In this document: positions 1 through 8,662 of the stretch, piece after piece
How positions within the stretch are numbered: position 1 is the first letter of the stretch
Layout: each line of letters starts with the position of its first letter
NCBI RefSeq assembly: GCF_001269365.1
Contig: NZ_CXOM01000001.1
Location: 496,090 to 560,089 of the forward strand
DNA: 64,000 bases
DNA from: Limnohabitans sp. Rim11
Lineage (GTDB): Bacteria > Pseudomonadota > Gammaproteobacteria > Burkholderiales > Burkholderiaceae_C
Direction: 5' to 3'
Made by a program: the position numbers and the translations under genes
The notes under the pieces: model-generated
The model's database searches: none
What the model was told of the DNA's origin: nothing
The model's input: only the letters and a program-made list of their open reading frames with translations

Positions 1-1
1 T

Positions 2-235
2 TCTCGCCATATTCGCGTGAATGCAGTCTGTCCATCGGCTGTGCCCACTGAAGGGACACAGCGCAACCGAAATGCTGAACGCGATGCGCAAAGAGCCGCG
101 CACACCCCTTTAGGGCGATTGGGAACGGTAGAAGACATTGCCAAAGGAATTTGTTTCTTAGCAAGTGATCAAGCCAACTTCATGACAGCGCAAGCCATGG
201 TGCTTGATGGCGGCGTCACTTTCACCAACCTATGA
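2..235 (+). CDS. Short-chain dehydrogenase/reductase, C-terminal part (cut by window edge)
   Basis: The reading frame is open from the first bases of the window, so this is the end of a longer gene and the internal GTG at 17 is not its start. The visible protein begins HIRVNAVCPSAVPT, the conserved stretch after the catalytic Tyr-Lys of classical SDR oxidoreductases. It ends with GRLGTVEDIAKGICFLASDQANFMTAQAMVLDGG, split here as the usual lid region followed by the C-terminal VLDGG motif. Coenzyme site and catalytic residues lie outside the window, so the substrate is unknown. A second SDR gene starts 16 bases downstream on the same strand, which suggests a shared transcript. The family call is firm; specificity is not. 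Confidence 0.85.
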   Translation, partial: SRHIRVNAVCPSAVPTEGTQRNRNAERDAQRAAHTPLGRLGTVEDIAKGICFLASDQANFMTAQAMVLDGGVTFTNL

Positions 236-251
236 AGTTCTAACTTGTCGA

Positions 252-1472
252 ATGAATAACCTAACAGTGATGATCACAGGTGCTGCGTCTGGCATTGGCC
301 TCGCCACTGCACATTTTTTTGCTGAAAAGAATTGGCGTTGCATTTTGGTGGACTGTGATGAAGTTAAATTGCGCGACTTGTCAAAAGCTTTGCCAAATCC
401 AACAGAGGGTTTTCATTCATTCGAATGTTTGGATTTAACCTCGACCCAAGACATTGCGGCGCTAGCATCCAGAGTCACAAGTTTAGACGTATTGATCAAT
501 AATGCTGGCATCACAGATTCATTGAATGTACCATTGGTCAATCAAACTGAGGCCAATTTCAGATCGCTTTTGAAATTGAATTTGCAAGTTCCAGCGGATC
601 TGACGCAGGCTTTGAATGCATCTCTAAAACCAGGCGCTCACATTATTAATGTAGCCTCCGGTGCAGGCTTGAAGGCCATTCCTTGGCGAGGAGCGTACAG
701 CACCAGCAAAGCGGGTTTGATTGCACAAACTCAGGCCCTTGCAAAGGCCCGGCCCGATCTTTGTGTCACCGTACTTTGTCCTGGCTTTGTTAGAACCGAT
801 TTGGTTGAACGCTTGATCGCATCAGGCCGTTTGAAAGTTGAAGCTGCAGTTGCCAAAATCCCATTGGGCAGAATTGCTACACCGGATGAAATGGCTGAAG
901 CGCTTTATTTTTTGGCGACTCCGGCCGCTGTTCAATTGTCGGGCCAACAAATCTGTGTAGACGGTGGGTCTTCCGTTTTTGGTGGTAGTCAGCCTTATGC
1001 AACAGCGGCGCATGCACCACGGTCGTCGAACACACCACTGGCGTTGAATGTAAAAGGCGGTGAGGTCTCTGATTGGCTACCTCCAAGCACTTTGAACGCA
1101 GAGTCACCATATCTAGCATGTTTAAATTTGAGTTTGATGTCACTCAAGCCAGAACAAGCCTTAAATCAATTGTGCCAAGTAGCAACTGAATTTGCCAATG
1201 AATTTACAGCACAAGCCAGTCTGACAGTTTTGATTCCTTTGCGATTGGGTGAGTCATGGCAAGATGCTGGTCACAATGCAGCAATCCGCATGTTGATTTC
1301 AAGCTTGGCCTGTGAGTGGGGACCGCAATCCTTGCGCATCAATGCACTAGAAATTCCTTCGAGCATGAGCGCATGCGATGTCGCGCCGGTGGTCCATTTT
1401 CTGGCAGGCGCTAGCGCTCAGTACATCACAGGTCAGACCTGGGTGTTAAATCCACCCACTAAAAAGACATGA
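252..1472 (+). CDS. Tandem SDR-family oxidoreductase with degenerate second domain
   Basis: A 406-residue protein, far longer than the roughly 250 residues of a classical SDR. Residues 1-240 form a complete SDR: TGAASGIG at 9-16, NNAG at 83-86, catalytic Ser136, Tyr149 and Lys153, and a C-terminal CVDGG. Residues 260-406 look like the back half of a second SDR (a core around 341-366, then HFLAGASAQYITGQ and VLN), but have no nucleotide-binding glycine motif and no Tyr-x-x-x-Lys. The second unit is therefore probably structural. I chose the ATG at 252 because the domain begins directly after it; an in-frame ATG at 204 would overlap the previous gene. A Bug-type binding protein follows 42 bases downstream. 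Substrate unknown. Confidence 0.8.
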   Translation: MNNLTVMITGAASGIGLATAHFFAEKNWRCILVDCDEVKLRDLSKALPNPTEGFHSFECLDLTSTQDIAALASRVTSLDVLINNAGITDSLNVPLVNQTEANFRSLLKLNLQVPADLTQALNASLKPGAHIINVASGAGLKAIPWRGAYSTSKAGLIAQTQALAKARPDLCVTVLCPGFVRTDLVERLIASGRLKVEAAVAKIPLGRIATPDEMAEALYFLATPAAVQLSGQQICVDGGSSVFGGSQPYATAAHAPRSSNTPLALNVKGGEVSDWLPPSTLNAESPYLACLNLSLMSLKPEQALNQLCQVATEFANEFTAQASLTVLIPLRLGESWQDAGHNAAIRMLISSLACEWGPQSLRINALEIPSSMSACDVAPVVHFLAGASAQYITGQTWVLNPPTKKT

Positions 1473-1514
1473 ATTCATTGAGCTTTTTCACTTCACTTCA
1501 ACAGGAGACAAACC

Positions 1515-2504
1515 ATGTTTAAACATTCAATGGGCCGAAGAGCCTTGATCGTCCTCAGTCTGTGTTTGACGTTTGCAGCACACGCGCAAACGACCAAAGT
1601 TAACAACTGGCCGCTTCGGCCCATCAAAGTAATTGTGGCGGGCCCAGCAGGTTCTGGTGGTGACATCTTCGCCCGCATGATCACGGTTCAACTGCAGGAA
1701 GCTTTGAAGCAACCGGTCATTGTTGACAACAAAGTAGGGGCCAACGGCATCATCGGCAATGACGCGGTTGCCAAATCCGCACCTGACGGCTACACCTTTT
1801 TGTTTACGCCATCATCTTCTATTGCCATCAATCCCATTTTGCAAAGCAAAATGCCTTATGACACTGCAAAAGACTTGTTACCAGTGGCTCAGGTGGGGTT
1901 GTCTGGATTTTTGTTGATGGCCAATCCAGCCTCTGGTTTTAAAAATTTGGCAGATATGGTCAAGTTTGCAAAAGAGAACCCTGGTAAGTTGTCCTACGGC
2001 ACTTGGGGCAATGGTTCAAGTGGTCATCTGGCCATGGAAGGCATCAAATCGCATTACAAAATTTTCATGCCGCACATACCCTACCGTGGCACATCTGCAG
2101 CCATGACAGATTTGTTGGCCAACAACATCAGCGTGGCTTTTTTGGACATTGCATCGCCCATTCCACACGTTAAAAGCGGACGCTTGGTGCCATTGGCTGT
2201 GACGGGGTCGTCGCGAGGCCCCGCATTACCTGATTTGCAAAGACTGACAGAGCAAGGCTTTAAATTTGATTCTGATGGCTGGTATGGTTTCTTTGCCCCA
2301 GCAGGTACCCCTGTTGATATCGTGCGTCGCATGAACGAGGAAATCAATAAAATTTTGAGCACCGAAGAAATGAAGCAGAACTTCATCTCTAAAAACATGC
2401 CACCACCGCCCATTAAAACGGCAGAACAATTTGCGGCAACTGTCATGTCGGATGTGGCCATTTGGCAGGGCTTAGCCAAATCAATCAAATTACAAGTCGA
2501 CTAA
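1515..2504 (+). CDS. Tripartite tricarboxylate transporter substrate-binding protein (Bug/TctC family)
   Basis: A periplasmic solute-binding protein of 329 residues, normal for the family. The first 25 residues are a Sec signal peptide (basic start, hydrophobic LIVLSLCLTF, AHA-type cleavage site). The mature protein begins with the family hallmark WPLRPIKVIVAGPAGSGGDIFARMI, split here as the strand and the glycine-rich carboxylate loop. Bug proteins bind carboxylates or similar small acids and are very abundant in Burkholderiales, often without linked TctA/TctB membrane genes; none are visible here. An AGGAGA ribosome site precedes the ATG at a good distance. It follows the tandem SDR, so the ligand may be related to that enzyme's substrate, but this is inference. 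Confidence 0.92.
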   Translation: MFKHSMGRRALIVLSLCLTFAAHAQTTKVNNWPLRPIKVIVAGPAGSGGDIFARMITVQLQEALKQPVIVDNKVGANGIIGNDAVAKSAPDGYTFLFTPSSSIAINPILQSKMPYDTAKDLLPVAQVGLSGFLLMANPASGFKNLADMVKFAKENPGKLSYGTWGNGSSGHLAMEGIKSHYKIFMPHIPYRGTSAAMTDLLANNISVAFLDIASPIPHVKSGRLVPLAVTGSSRGPALPDLQRLTEQGFKFDSDGWYGFFAPAGTPVDIVRRMNEEINKILSTEEMKQNFISKNMPPPPIKTAEQFAATVMSDVAIWQGLAKSIKLQVD

Positions 2505-2567
2505 TGGTATTCAGGACCTTGTTCTAGTGTTGGGTGAGTCCTTCAATTTTGCCTCTCGCTTAAGAGT

Positions 2568-2594
2568 CAAAACAATGTTGATTTGACCCCAATT
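2568..2594 (+). repeat. Dispersed short repeat, copy 1 (TGACCCCAATT element)
   Basis: A 27-base stretch reading CAAAACAATGTTGATTTGAC followed by CCCAATT. A nearly identical copy with one added A and one T-to-C change lies at 6330-6357 in the same orientation. The two copies bracket most of the accessory genes of the first 6 kb. Similar GGGGTCAGATC-type motifs are common as dispersed intergenic sequences in proteobacteria, sometimes linked to REP or RAYT elements. No transposase is present here. Confidence 0.6.
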
Positions 2595-2612
2595 GAGGGG
2601 TAGATTGCGGTG

Positions 2613-3038
2613 ATGTCTGAGTTGATACTTCACCAGTTTGCGGCTTCGCCTTTTTCGGAGAAGCTTCGGTGGGTGTTGGCGATTAAGGGTTTCGCTTACA
2701 AGTCGGTTTCGGTGCCGGTCATTATGCCTAATCCCGATGCAGTGTCGTTCACATGGGGGTATGGGCGCGCGACTTTTTTGATAATCGGTGCTGATATTTA
2801 TTGCGTACAGCCTGGATTTGCAAAGTGCTTGAAGCACTTCAGCATTCACCCAGTTTGTATCCATTGCACGACCGGGGACCTCATGGGTCAGGGGGCAATT
2901 TCCTGCCAGCATGCAAATCGCCGCCGCGGCCACTTTTGAAGATCGCAAAGCCATGGGCTTTGATGTGGCTTGGTTTGAAACGGGTGATGCAACACCTGCC
3001 TACAAAACTTACCTGGCCTGTTTAAACGACATGCTTGT
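2613..3038 (+). pseudogene. Glutathione S-transferase remnant, frameshifted
   Basis: The ATG at 2613 opens a clear GST thioredoxin-like N-terminus (SELILHQFAASPFSEKLRW), followed by MPNPDAV and ATFLIIGADIYC. Around 2800 the similarity moves to another frame (ICKVLEALQHSPSLYP). From about 2911 it moves again (AAAATFEDRKAMGFDVAWFE, then a short tail to about 3038). No single frame carries the whole domain, so at least two frameshifts have destroyed the gene. It runs directly into a remnant of a different gene. It is preceded by the dispersed repeat at 2568. The family is recognised from the N-terminal motif; the original specificity cannot be told. Confidence 0.75.
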
Positions 3039-3251
<213 letters not shown>

Positions 3252-3345
3252 AAGAAACTGTCTTCAAAGGTCCAAGTTCACTGGGTTGTGTTTGAAAGCC
3301 CCTATTCAGACTTAGGGGTTGTTTTGAATCTGGTAAGCTATTTCA

Positions 3346-4257
3346 ATGAGTAAGCTCCTTAGCGACACATCCCAAAATCGCCGAATAGGTATTGCCTTGG
3401 TCACGGCCACCACGTTGATGTTTGCAACATTGGACACCAGCGCCAAATGGTTGGTACAAACAATCCCTGTCATCCAAGTGGTGTGGCTCAGATTCTTGTT
3501 TCACACCATTTTGACAACAGCAATCTTTATGCCCTCCATGGGGGTTCAATTATTTTCAGTTCAAAATCCCAAGCTGCAACTTCTCCGTGGTTTGATGCTG
3601 GCAATCATGACTGGTATGAATTTCTTCGCCTTGCAATATTTGCAGTTGGCTGAAGTGGGTGCCGTTCAGTTTTCTGTGCCCTTGCTCATTGCGCTTATTT
3701 CTGCGTGGTTCTTGCATGAGAAGTTAGACACGCAGCGCTGGTTGGCCATTGGTTTTGGGTTTGTGGGGGTGCTGGTCATTATTCGGCCAGGCAGTCATGG
3801 GTTTCATCCGGCTATTTTGTTGAGCATCATGAACGCCTTGTTGTATGCCGCATTCAACCTCATGACGCGTCGCTTGGCCAGCAGCGATCATCCTATCTCG
3901 ACCCAGTTGGCTTCGGCGGTGGTGCCATCGTTGTTGTTGGCGCCCTTTGCTTTGTGGCATTGGCAGATGCCTGAAGGTTGGCTCACTTGGGGTTTGATTG
4001 TGTTGATGGGGCTTGCTGGCGGCCTGGGTCATTCAGCTTCTGCATTGGCGCATCGCTACGCCACGGCCGCCGTGCTGGGCCCTTTCTTGTACCAACAAAT
4101 CATTTACATGACACTGGGTGGATGGTTGGTGTTTGGCCAAGTGCCAGACAGCGCGGTCATCATTGGTGCCTGCATTGTGGTGATGAGTGGTTTGTATTTG
4201 TTGTGGCGTGAGTTCAGGCTGCAACAGCCTGCACCATCTGTCGGCGCCAATACCTAA
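3346..4257 (+). CDS. EamA/DMT-superfamily transporter
   Basis: A 303-residue integral membrane protein with about ten hydrophobic segments arranged as two EamA repeats of five helices, the normal plan and length of drug/metabolite transporters. Near the N-terminus it has ALVTATTLMFATLDTSAKWL and IPVIQVVWLRFLFH. Such proteins export amino acids, nucleobases or other metabolites, and the substrate cannot be read from sequence. The ATG at 3346 gives an amphipathic N-terminus; no strong ribosome site precedes it. It stands alone between a pseudogene remnant and the diheme peroxidase gene, so context does not help. Confidence 0.85.
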   Translation: MSKLLSDTSQNRRIGIALVTATTLMFATLDTSAKWLVQTIPVIQVVWLRFLFHTILTTAIFMPSMGVQLFSVQNPKLQLLRGLMLAIMTGMNFFALQYLQLAEVGAVQFSVPLLIALISAWFLHEKLDTQRWLAIGFGFVGVLVIIRPGSHGFHPAILLSIMNALLYAAFNLMTRRLASSDHPISTQLASAVVPSLLLAPFALWHWQMPEGWLTWGLIVLMGLAGGLGHSASALAHRYATAAVLGPFLYQQIIYMTLGGWLVFGQVPDSAVIIGACIVVMSGLYLLWREFRLQQPAPSVGANT

Positions 4258-4398
4258 TTAACTTTGATGCCTACTGGGTGGTATTGAGTTCAGCAAATGA
4301 CTGAGCTTTGAGATTTGCCATCCGTTAACTTAACTTTACGTCTGTCGCCCGCTTGGCGGCTTCTCTTGGTGTCATCATCAAGCTTCATTCCAACTGAT

Positions 4399-5604
4399 AT
4401 GAATCTAATGACACAACCGATTCTGAAATCCAAAGTTATTTCAAACCTATTGATCCTTTCAATGTGCTTGGGACTGGCTTCATGTGGCGGTGGTTCTACT
4501 AGCAATACAAACACCGAAACCACAACTGAGCTAATAACGCCCGCCAGCGTTTCTGCCATCACCACCCTAAACCTCAGCGCGCTAGCCAACTACGCAGCGC
4601 CCGTGCTACCTGCATATTACGACGGCACCGTATTGGCACTGGACAACACGCCAAACACCAACGTGATCACCAACAAAGTGGCCACGCTGGGACGAGTTTT
4701 GTTTTATGACAAACGCCTCAGCATCAACGACAGCATTTCATGCAGTTCCTGTCACCAACAGTCTGTCGGTTTTGATGACCCAAGAAGGTTCAGCGTTGGA
4801 TTTTCTGGTTCGGCCTTTACCGATGCGCATGCCATGCGATTGGGCAATGTTCGTTACTACCAACCGGGCAGCATGTTCTGGGACAAAAGAACTGCGTCTG
4901 TTGAATTGCAGGCTAGTCAACCGATTCAACATCCTGTAGAGATGGGTTTTGTGGCGGGGGTGGGCGGTATCAATGCGCTCATTACCAAGTTGAGCGCCAC
5001 CACCTATTACCCCGACTTGTTTACATTTGCTTTTGGCGATGCAGTCATTACGGAGGCACGCATTCAACAGGCACTTGCTCAATTTGAGCGCGCCATGGTT
5101 TCGACCAACAGCAAATGGGACACAGCCTATGCGCAGGTCTATACGCCCAACGGCAACAGAGGGCTGGGTACTTCTTTGGTGCCTAATTTCACGGCAGTAG
5201 AAGATCGCGGTCGGCAGTTGTTTGTAACCGGCCCCAACGCTGGTGGGGCAGGTTGTGCGGCTTGTCATCAACCGCCCACGTTTGCGTTGGCTGCAAATTC
5301 TCAAAGCAATGGTTTGGATGCAGGCGAAACTCGAGTCTTTAAAGCGCCTTCTTTGAAAAATGTGGCGCTATCACAAGCCTTTATGCATGACGGTCGTTTC
5401 TCTACGCTAGAGCAAGTGGTGGAGCATTACAACAGCGGGGTGCAGTTGGGCCGTGCATTGGACAATCGACTGTCTCCTAACGGTCAGCCTCTGAGGTTGA
5501 ACATGTCAGCAGATGACAAGGCCGCCTTGGTGGCATTCATGCGAACCTTGACTGACACATCCCTCACAACCGACGCAAAGTTCAGCGACCCCTTTAGGAA
5601 TTAA
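4399..5604 (+). CDS. Diheme cytochrome-c peroxidase / MauG-family lipoprotein
   Basis: Two c-type heme sites are visible: CSSCH at residues 115-119 and CAACH at 286-290, with the conserved MHDGRF segment downstream that supplies an axial methionine in this family. From the ATG at 4399 the protein is 401 residues and starts with a lipoprotein signal ending in the lipobox LASC (Cys29), followed by a GGGST-rich linker. It should therefore be anchored to a membrane facing the periplasm. Bacterial members reduce hydrogen peroxide or, in MauG, oxidise protein tryptophans. The frame is open to 4315, but the lipoprotein signal favours 4399 or the ATG at 4408. It converges on the SOUL gene, leaving a 25-base gap. 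Confidence 0.88.
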   Translation: MNLMTQPILKSKVISNLLILSMCLGLASCGGGSTSNTNTETTTELITPASVSAITTLNLSALANYAAPVLPAYYDGTVLALDNTPNTNVITNKVATLGRVLFYDKRLSINDSISCSSCHQQSVGFDDPRRFSVGFSGSAFTDAHAMRLGNVRYYQPGSMFWDKRTASVELQASQPIQHPVEMGFVAGVGGINALITKLSATTYYPDLFTFAFGDAVITEARIQQALAQFERAMVSTNSKWDTAYAQVYTPNGNRGLGTSLVPNFTAVEDRGRQLFVTGPNAGGAGCAACHQPPTFALAANSQSNGLDAGETRVFKAPSLKNVALSQAFMHDGRFSTLEQVVEHYNSGVQLGRALDNRLSPNGQPLRLNMSADDKAALVAFMRTLTDTSLTTDAKFSDPFRN

Positions 5605-5629
5605 TCGCTACGCAGAGGTTAGGTTCAAA

Positions 5630-6295
5630 TCAGTTGCCTGCTTTGGCGGCTTCAATTTCAATCATGATTTCGTTGCGCCTAAACATGGGCAGGGTCCAAG
5701 GTGGGTCGTACCTAGACAGTTGGGGGCTGCTCAAAGGCTTTAACTTCTGTGAGCTAACCCAAGCGGACAGCTCATCCGTTTTGGACTGAACGCGCGCTTC
5801 GGTATTGAAGCCTGTATAGCCGTTGACTGCAAAAACTTTGCCCGGAATTTCGCGCAACTTGACTTCCGAATTTTTGGGCTGAGGAATGTTGGCAAGAGTG
5901 TATTGCGAAGGCATCACAAAATGCACTCGCCATTTGTTGCTGGCCGTCATGGCAGATTCTGGCCCAGCGGTGCTCACGGTGACGGGGGCCGTCATGGCAA
6001 TTTTTTCGGATTGCGGCTCAAGCGTCACTGGGGCTGTCATGGCAATTTTGGCAGAAGTGCCGCCTTGTGCGGCCTGGTTGTTGCCAAAAATATAGTCGGC
6101 AATTCTTCTGAAGCCTCGGTTGGAGGCTTCGTCCATGTCGCCTTCCACCATGGTTTCGGCCACCAACATGGGGGCGTATTGTCTGATTTCAAAGGAACCT
6201 GATTTTGAGATGACTTTGAAGGCTGGCTCTTCAATGGCCATGGCGGCTTGTTGGCATAAGAGAAGACCTGTGAGGAGTAGATGGCGGAGGTTCAT
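5630..6295 (-). CDS. SOUL-family heme-binding protein, exported
   Basis: A 221-residue protein with an N-terminal Sec signal (MNLRHLLLTGLLLCQQAAMA), so probably periplasmic. The mature part begins EEPAFKVISKSGSFEIRQY, the typical opening of the SOUL/HBP domain. The sequence KIAMTAPVT occurs twice, 15 residues apart; this segment is typical of the family. SOUL proteins bind heme or tetrapyrroles; their bacterial role is poorly defined. The convergent neighbour is a periplasmic diheme peroxidase, so a shared link to heme is possible but unproven. Length is normal for a signal-bearing bacterial member. Confidence 0.88.
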   Translation of the reverse strand: MNLRHLLLTGLLLCQQAAMAIEEPAFKVISKSGSFEIRQYAPMLVAETMVEGDMDEASNRGFRRIADYIFGNNQAAQGGTSAKIAMTAPVTLEPQSEKIAMTAPVTVSTAGPESAMTASNKWRVHFVMPSQYTLANIPQPKNSEVKLREIPGKVFAVNGYTGFNTEARVQSKTDELSAWVSSQKLKPLSSPQLSRYDPPWTLPMFRRNEIMIEIEAAKAGN

Positions 6296-6329
6296 GCCTT
6301 ACTTTAGTCGAACTGGGTCGACGTGTCTT

Positions 6330-6357
6330 CAAAAACAATGTTGATCTGACCCCAATT
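6330..6357 (+). repeat. Dispersed short repeat, copy 2 (TGACCCCAATT element)
   Basis: Reads CAAAAACAATGTTGATCTGA followed by CCCCAATT, matching the copy at 2568-2594 except for one inserted A and one substitution. It lies between the SOUL gene and phaR, at the edge of the accessory region. The orientation is the same as copy 1, so the 3.7 kb between them could be lost or duplicated by recombination. Confidence 0.6.
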
Positions 6358-6488
6358 AATTTGGTTGAGGGTAACTCCGCGTATCGTTTGTCAGTTTGCT
6401 AACTTTAAAATCTATTGCGCTGCAGCATACTGTGGTGCTTGGCTGCGTTCATTGACGCGCCCAGTCTATTTTGAGAAGAGTTTAAATC

Positions 6489-7001
6489 ATGGCCCGTAAA
6501 TCAGCCAATACAGCAAAAACTGACAACGCATCTGCGACAGGTACCCAGCAAAGTCCTGGTGGCGCTGCGCCCGAGGCCGACACATTGAAAGCCCCGCGTG
6601 TCATTAAAAAATACCCCAACCGCAGGCTCTACGACACCCAAACCTCAAGTTATGTCACCTTGACTGAAATCAAGCAGTTGGTCATGGACGGTCAGTCTTT
6701 TGTGGTTCGCGATGCCAAATCGGGTGACGACCTCACGCGAAGCCTGTTGCTGCAAATCATCCTAGAAGAAGAATCGGCAGGGGCGCCCATGTTCACCGAG
6801 GCGGTTTTGTCCAACATCATTCGGTTTTACGGCCACGCCATGCAGGGCCACATGGGGGCATATTTAGAGAGTAATTTGCAGTCTCTGATGATGATGCAGT
6901 CCAAAATGGGCCACCAGCAGCAAAACATCATGAGCCAAATGCAAGAGCAAATGCAGAAGCAAACGGCACAGTTTTTGAGCGCTTTTGGCTTGAAGTCTTA
7001 A
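6489..7001 (+). CDS. phaR: Polyhydroxyalkanoate synthesis repressor PhaR
   Basis: A 170-residue DNA- and PHB-binding regulator that controls phasin and polyhydroxyalkanoate granule genes in the cytoplasm. After a disordered 35-residue start, the diagnostic PHB-accumulation regulatory domain reads RVIKKYPNRRLYDTQTSSYV and LTEIKQLVMDGQSFVVRDAK, about residues 36-75. The following LTRSLLLQIILEEE segment is also conserved. The C-terminus is rich in Gln and Met (QEQMQKQTAQFLSAFG) and likely helical. Its presence implies that the organism makes PHA, although no phaC, phaA or phaB gene is in the window. It stands alone, 53 bases before rimO. Confidence 0.95.
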   Translation: MARKSANTAKTDNASATGTQQSPGGAAPEADTLKAPRVIKKYPNRRLYDTQTSSYVTLTEIKQLVMDGQSFVVRDAKSGDDLTRSLLLQIILEEESAGAPMFTEAVLSNIIRFYGHAMQGHMGAYLESNLQSLMMMQSKMGHQQQNIMSQMQEQMQKQTAQFLSAFGLKS

Positions 7002-7054
7002 GGATCTGACCCTTCCAAGGGGAGTGGGGACTGAAATACTGGGACAATAGCTTC

Positions 7055-8464
7055 ATGAACGAATTAGCCACCGCCGCCCCCGTTTCGGGCTCATCCGCTG
7101 CCCCCAAAGTGGGCTTTGTCAGCTTGGGCTGCCCCAAAGCCTTGACCGATTCCGAACTCATCCTGACCCAGCTCAGTGCCGAAGGCTACGAGACCTCCAA
7201 AACATTTGAGGGTGCCGACCTGGTGATTGTCAACACTTGCGGCTTCATTGACGATGCGGTCAAGGAAAGCCTAGACACCATCTCCGAAGCTTTGAATGTC
7301 AATGGCAAAGTCATTGTGACGGGTTGCCTGGGTGCGCGTGAAGCCGAAGGCGGCGGCAATATGGTGCGCGAAATGCATCCCAGCGTGCTGGCGGTCACCG
7401 GCCCCCACGCCACCCAAGAGGTGATGGATGCGGTGCATGCGCACTTGCCCAAACCGCACGATCCATTTTTAGATTTGGTCCCCAACGCATTTGGCGACGC
7501 GGGCCTCAAGCTCACACCTCGCCACTATGCCTATTTAAAAATCAGCGAAGGCTGCAACCATCGATGTACTTTCTGCATCATTCCCTCCATGCGCGGCGAC
7601 TTGGTCTCGCGGCCCATTGGCGATGTACTAAAAGAAGCCAAAGCGCTTTTTGAAGGCGGCGTCAAAGAGTTGCTGGTCATTAGCCAAGACACTTCTGCCT
7701 ATGGTGTCGATGTCAAATACAGAATGGGCTTCTGGGAAGGCCGACCCGTTAAAACGCGCATGTTTGAGCTGGTTCAAGCCTTGGGCGAAATGGCGCAACA
7801 ACATGGTGCTTGGGTTCGTTTGCACTATGTCTACCCCTATCCCAGTGTGGACGAAGTGCTGCCGCTGATGGCCACGGGTTCAATCTTGCCTTATTTGGAT
7901 GTGCCTTTGCAGCACAGCCACCCTGATGTTTTGAAGCGCATGAAACGACCCGCCAGTGGCGAAAAGAATTTAGAGCGCATTCAAAAGTGGCGTGAGGCTT
8001 GCCCGCAGTTGGTCATTCGCAGCACCTTCATTGCAGGCTTTCCTGGCGAAACAGAAGAAGAGTTTGAGCATTTGCTCAACTTTGTCCGCGAAGCTCAAAT
8101 TGACAGAGCCGGTTGCTTTGCCTACAGCCCCGTCAAAGGTGCTTTGGCCAACGAGTTGCCTGGCATGTTGCCGCAAGAAGTGCGCGAAGAACGTCGCTCG
8201 CGTTTCATGGCGGTGGCCGAAGAAGTTTCTGTTCAGCGCCTTCAACTGCGGGTGGGCTCCACCATGCAAGTCTTGGTCGACAAAGCCATTGCTTTGGGCA
8301 AAAAAGGCGGGGTGGGGCGCTCTTACGCCGATGCCCCCGAAATTGATGGCGTGGTGAAATTGTTGCCACCCGAGAAAATTAGCAAGACTTACAAGGCGGG
8401 TGAGTTAATTCGCGCCAGAATTGTGGGCGTTGAGGGGCATGACTTAATTGGCTTGCCAATTTAA
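7055..8464 (+). CDS. rimO: Ribosomal protein S12 methylthiotransferase RimO
   Basis: A radical-SAM enzyme that adds a methylthio group to an aspartate of ribosomal protein S12. The 469-residue protein has the N-terminal UPF0004 domain ([16 protein letters not shown], with Cys26 as a cluster ligand). The radical-SAM motif is [10 protein letters not shown] with Cys167, Cys171 and Cys174. A C-terminal TRAM domain ends in [11 protein letters not shown]. The VSLGCPKxxxDSE signature distinguishes RimO from the tRNA enzyme MiaB. The stop codon lies in the first unit of a 22-base tandem repeat. No terminator with a plus-strand T-run follows, so transcription may continue toward rnr. Confidence 0.96.
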   Translation: MNELATAAPVSGSSAAPKVGFVSLGCPKALTDSELILTQLSAEGYETSKTFEGADLVIVNTCGFIDDAVKESLDTISEALNVNGKVIVTGCLGAREAEGGGNMVREMHPSVLAVTGPHATQEVMDAVHAHLPKPHDPFLDLVPNAFGDAGLKLTPRHYAYLKISEGCNHRCTFCIIPSMRGDLVSRPIGDVLKEAKALFEGGVKELLVISQDTSAYGVDVKYRMGFWEGRPVKTRMFELVQALGEMAQQHGAWVRLHYVYPYPSVDEVLPLMATGSILPYLDVPLQHSHPDVLKRMKRPASGEKNLERIQKWREACPQLVIRSTFIAGFPGETEEEFEHLLNFVREAQIDRAGCFAYSPVKGALANELPGMLPQEVREERRSRFMAVAEEVSVQRLQLRVGSTMQVLVDKAIALGKKGGVGRSYADAPEIDGVVKLLPPEKISKTYKAGELIRARIVGVEGHDLIGLPI

Positions 8465-8510
8465 TGAATACGGCTTGCCAATTTAAGAGTGTTGGCTGCC
8501 AATTTAAAAA
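8450..8510 (+). repeat. Three tandem 22-base units at the end of rimO
   Basis: GGCTTGCCAATTTAA begins at 8450 and again at 8472, an exact 22-base spacing, and GGCTGCCAATTTAA begins at 8494 after another 22 bases. The first unit encodes the last residues and the stop codon of RimO, so the downstream units look like duplicated copies of the gene's end. The third unit has lost one base. Confidence 0.85.
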
Positions 8511-8516
8511 TAGGCG

Positions 8517-8544
8517 AAAAAAAAGCTGCGAAGTCTGCAGCTTT
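8517..8544 (-). terminator. Rho-independent terminator of tRNA-Leu
   Basis: On the minus strand, AAAGCTGC (8544-8537) pairs with GCAGCTTT (8529-8522) around a 7-base loop and is followed by an unbroken T-run (8524-8517). It lies 10 bases beyond the 3' end of the tRNA. Read on the plus strand it has no T-run after the stem. Confidence 0.85.
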
Positions 8545-8553
8545 GATTAAACT

Positions 8554-8638
<85 letters not shown>

Positions 8639-8654
8639 TTTCAGGGAAAAAAGG

Positions 8655-8662
8655 ATTGTATA
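8655..8662 (-). promoter_or_regulatory. Candidate -10 box for tRNA-Leu, overlapping the rnr start
   Basis: On the minus strand this reads TATACAAT, a good sigma-70 -10 element about 17 bases before the mature tRNA end. No strong -35 is visible. The same bases include the proposed TTG start of rnr on the other strand. Confidence 0.45.

Noticed and set aside
8450..8510. Possible CRISPR array
   Set aside because: Units are directly tandem with no spacers, there are only three, and no cas genes occur nearby.
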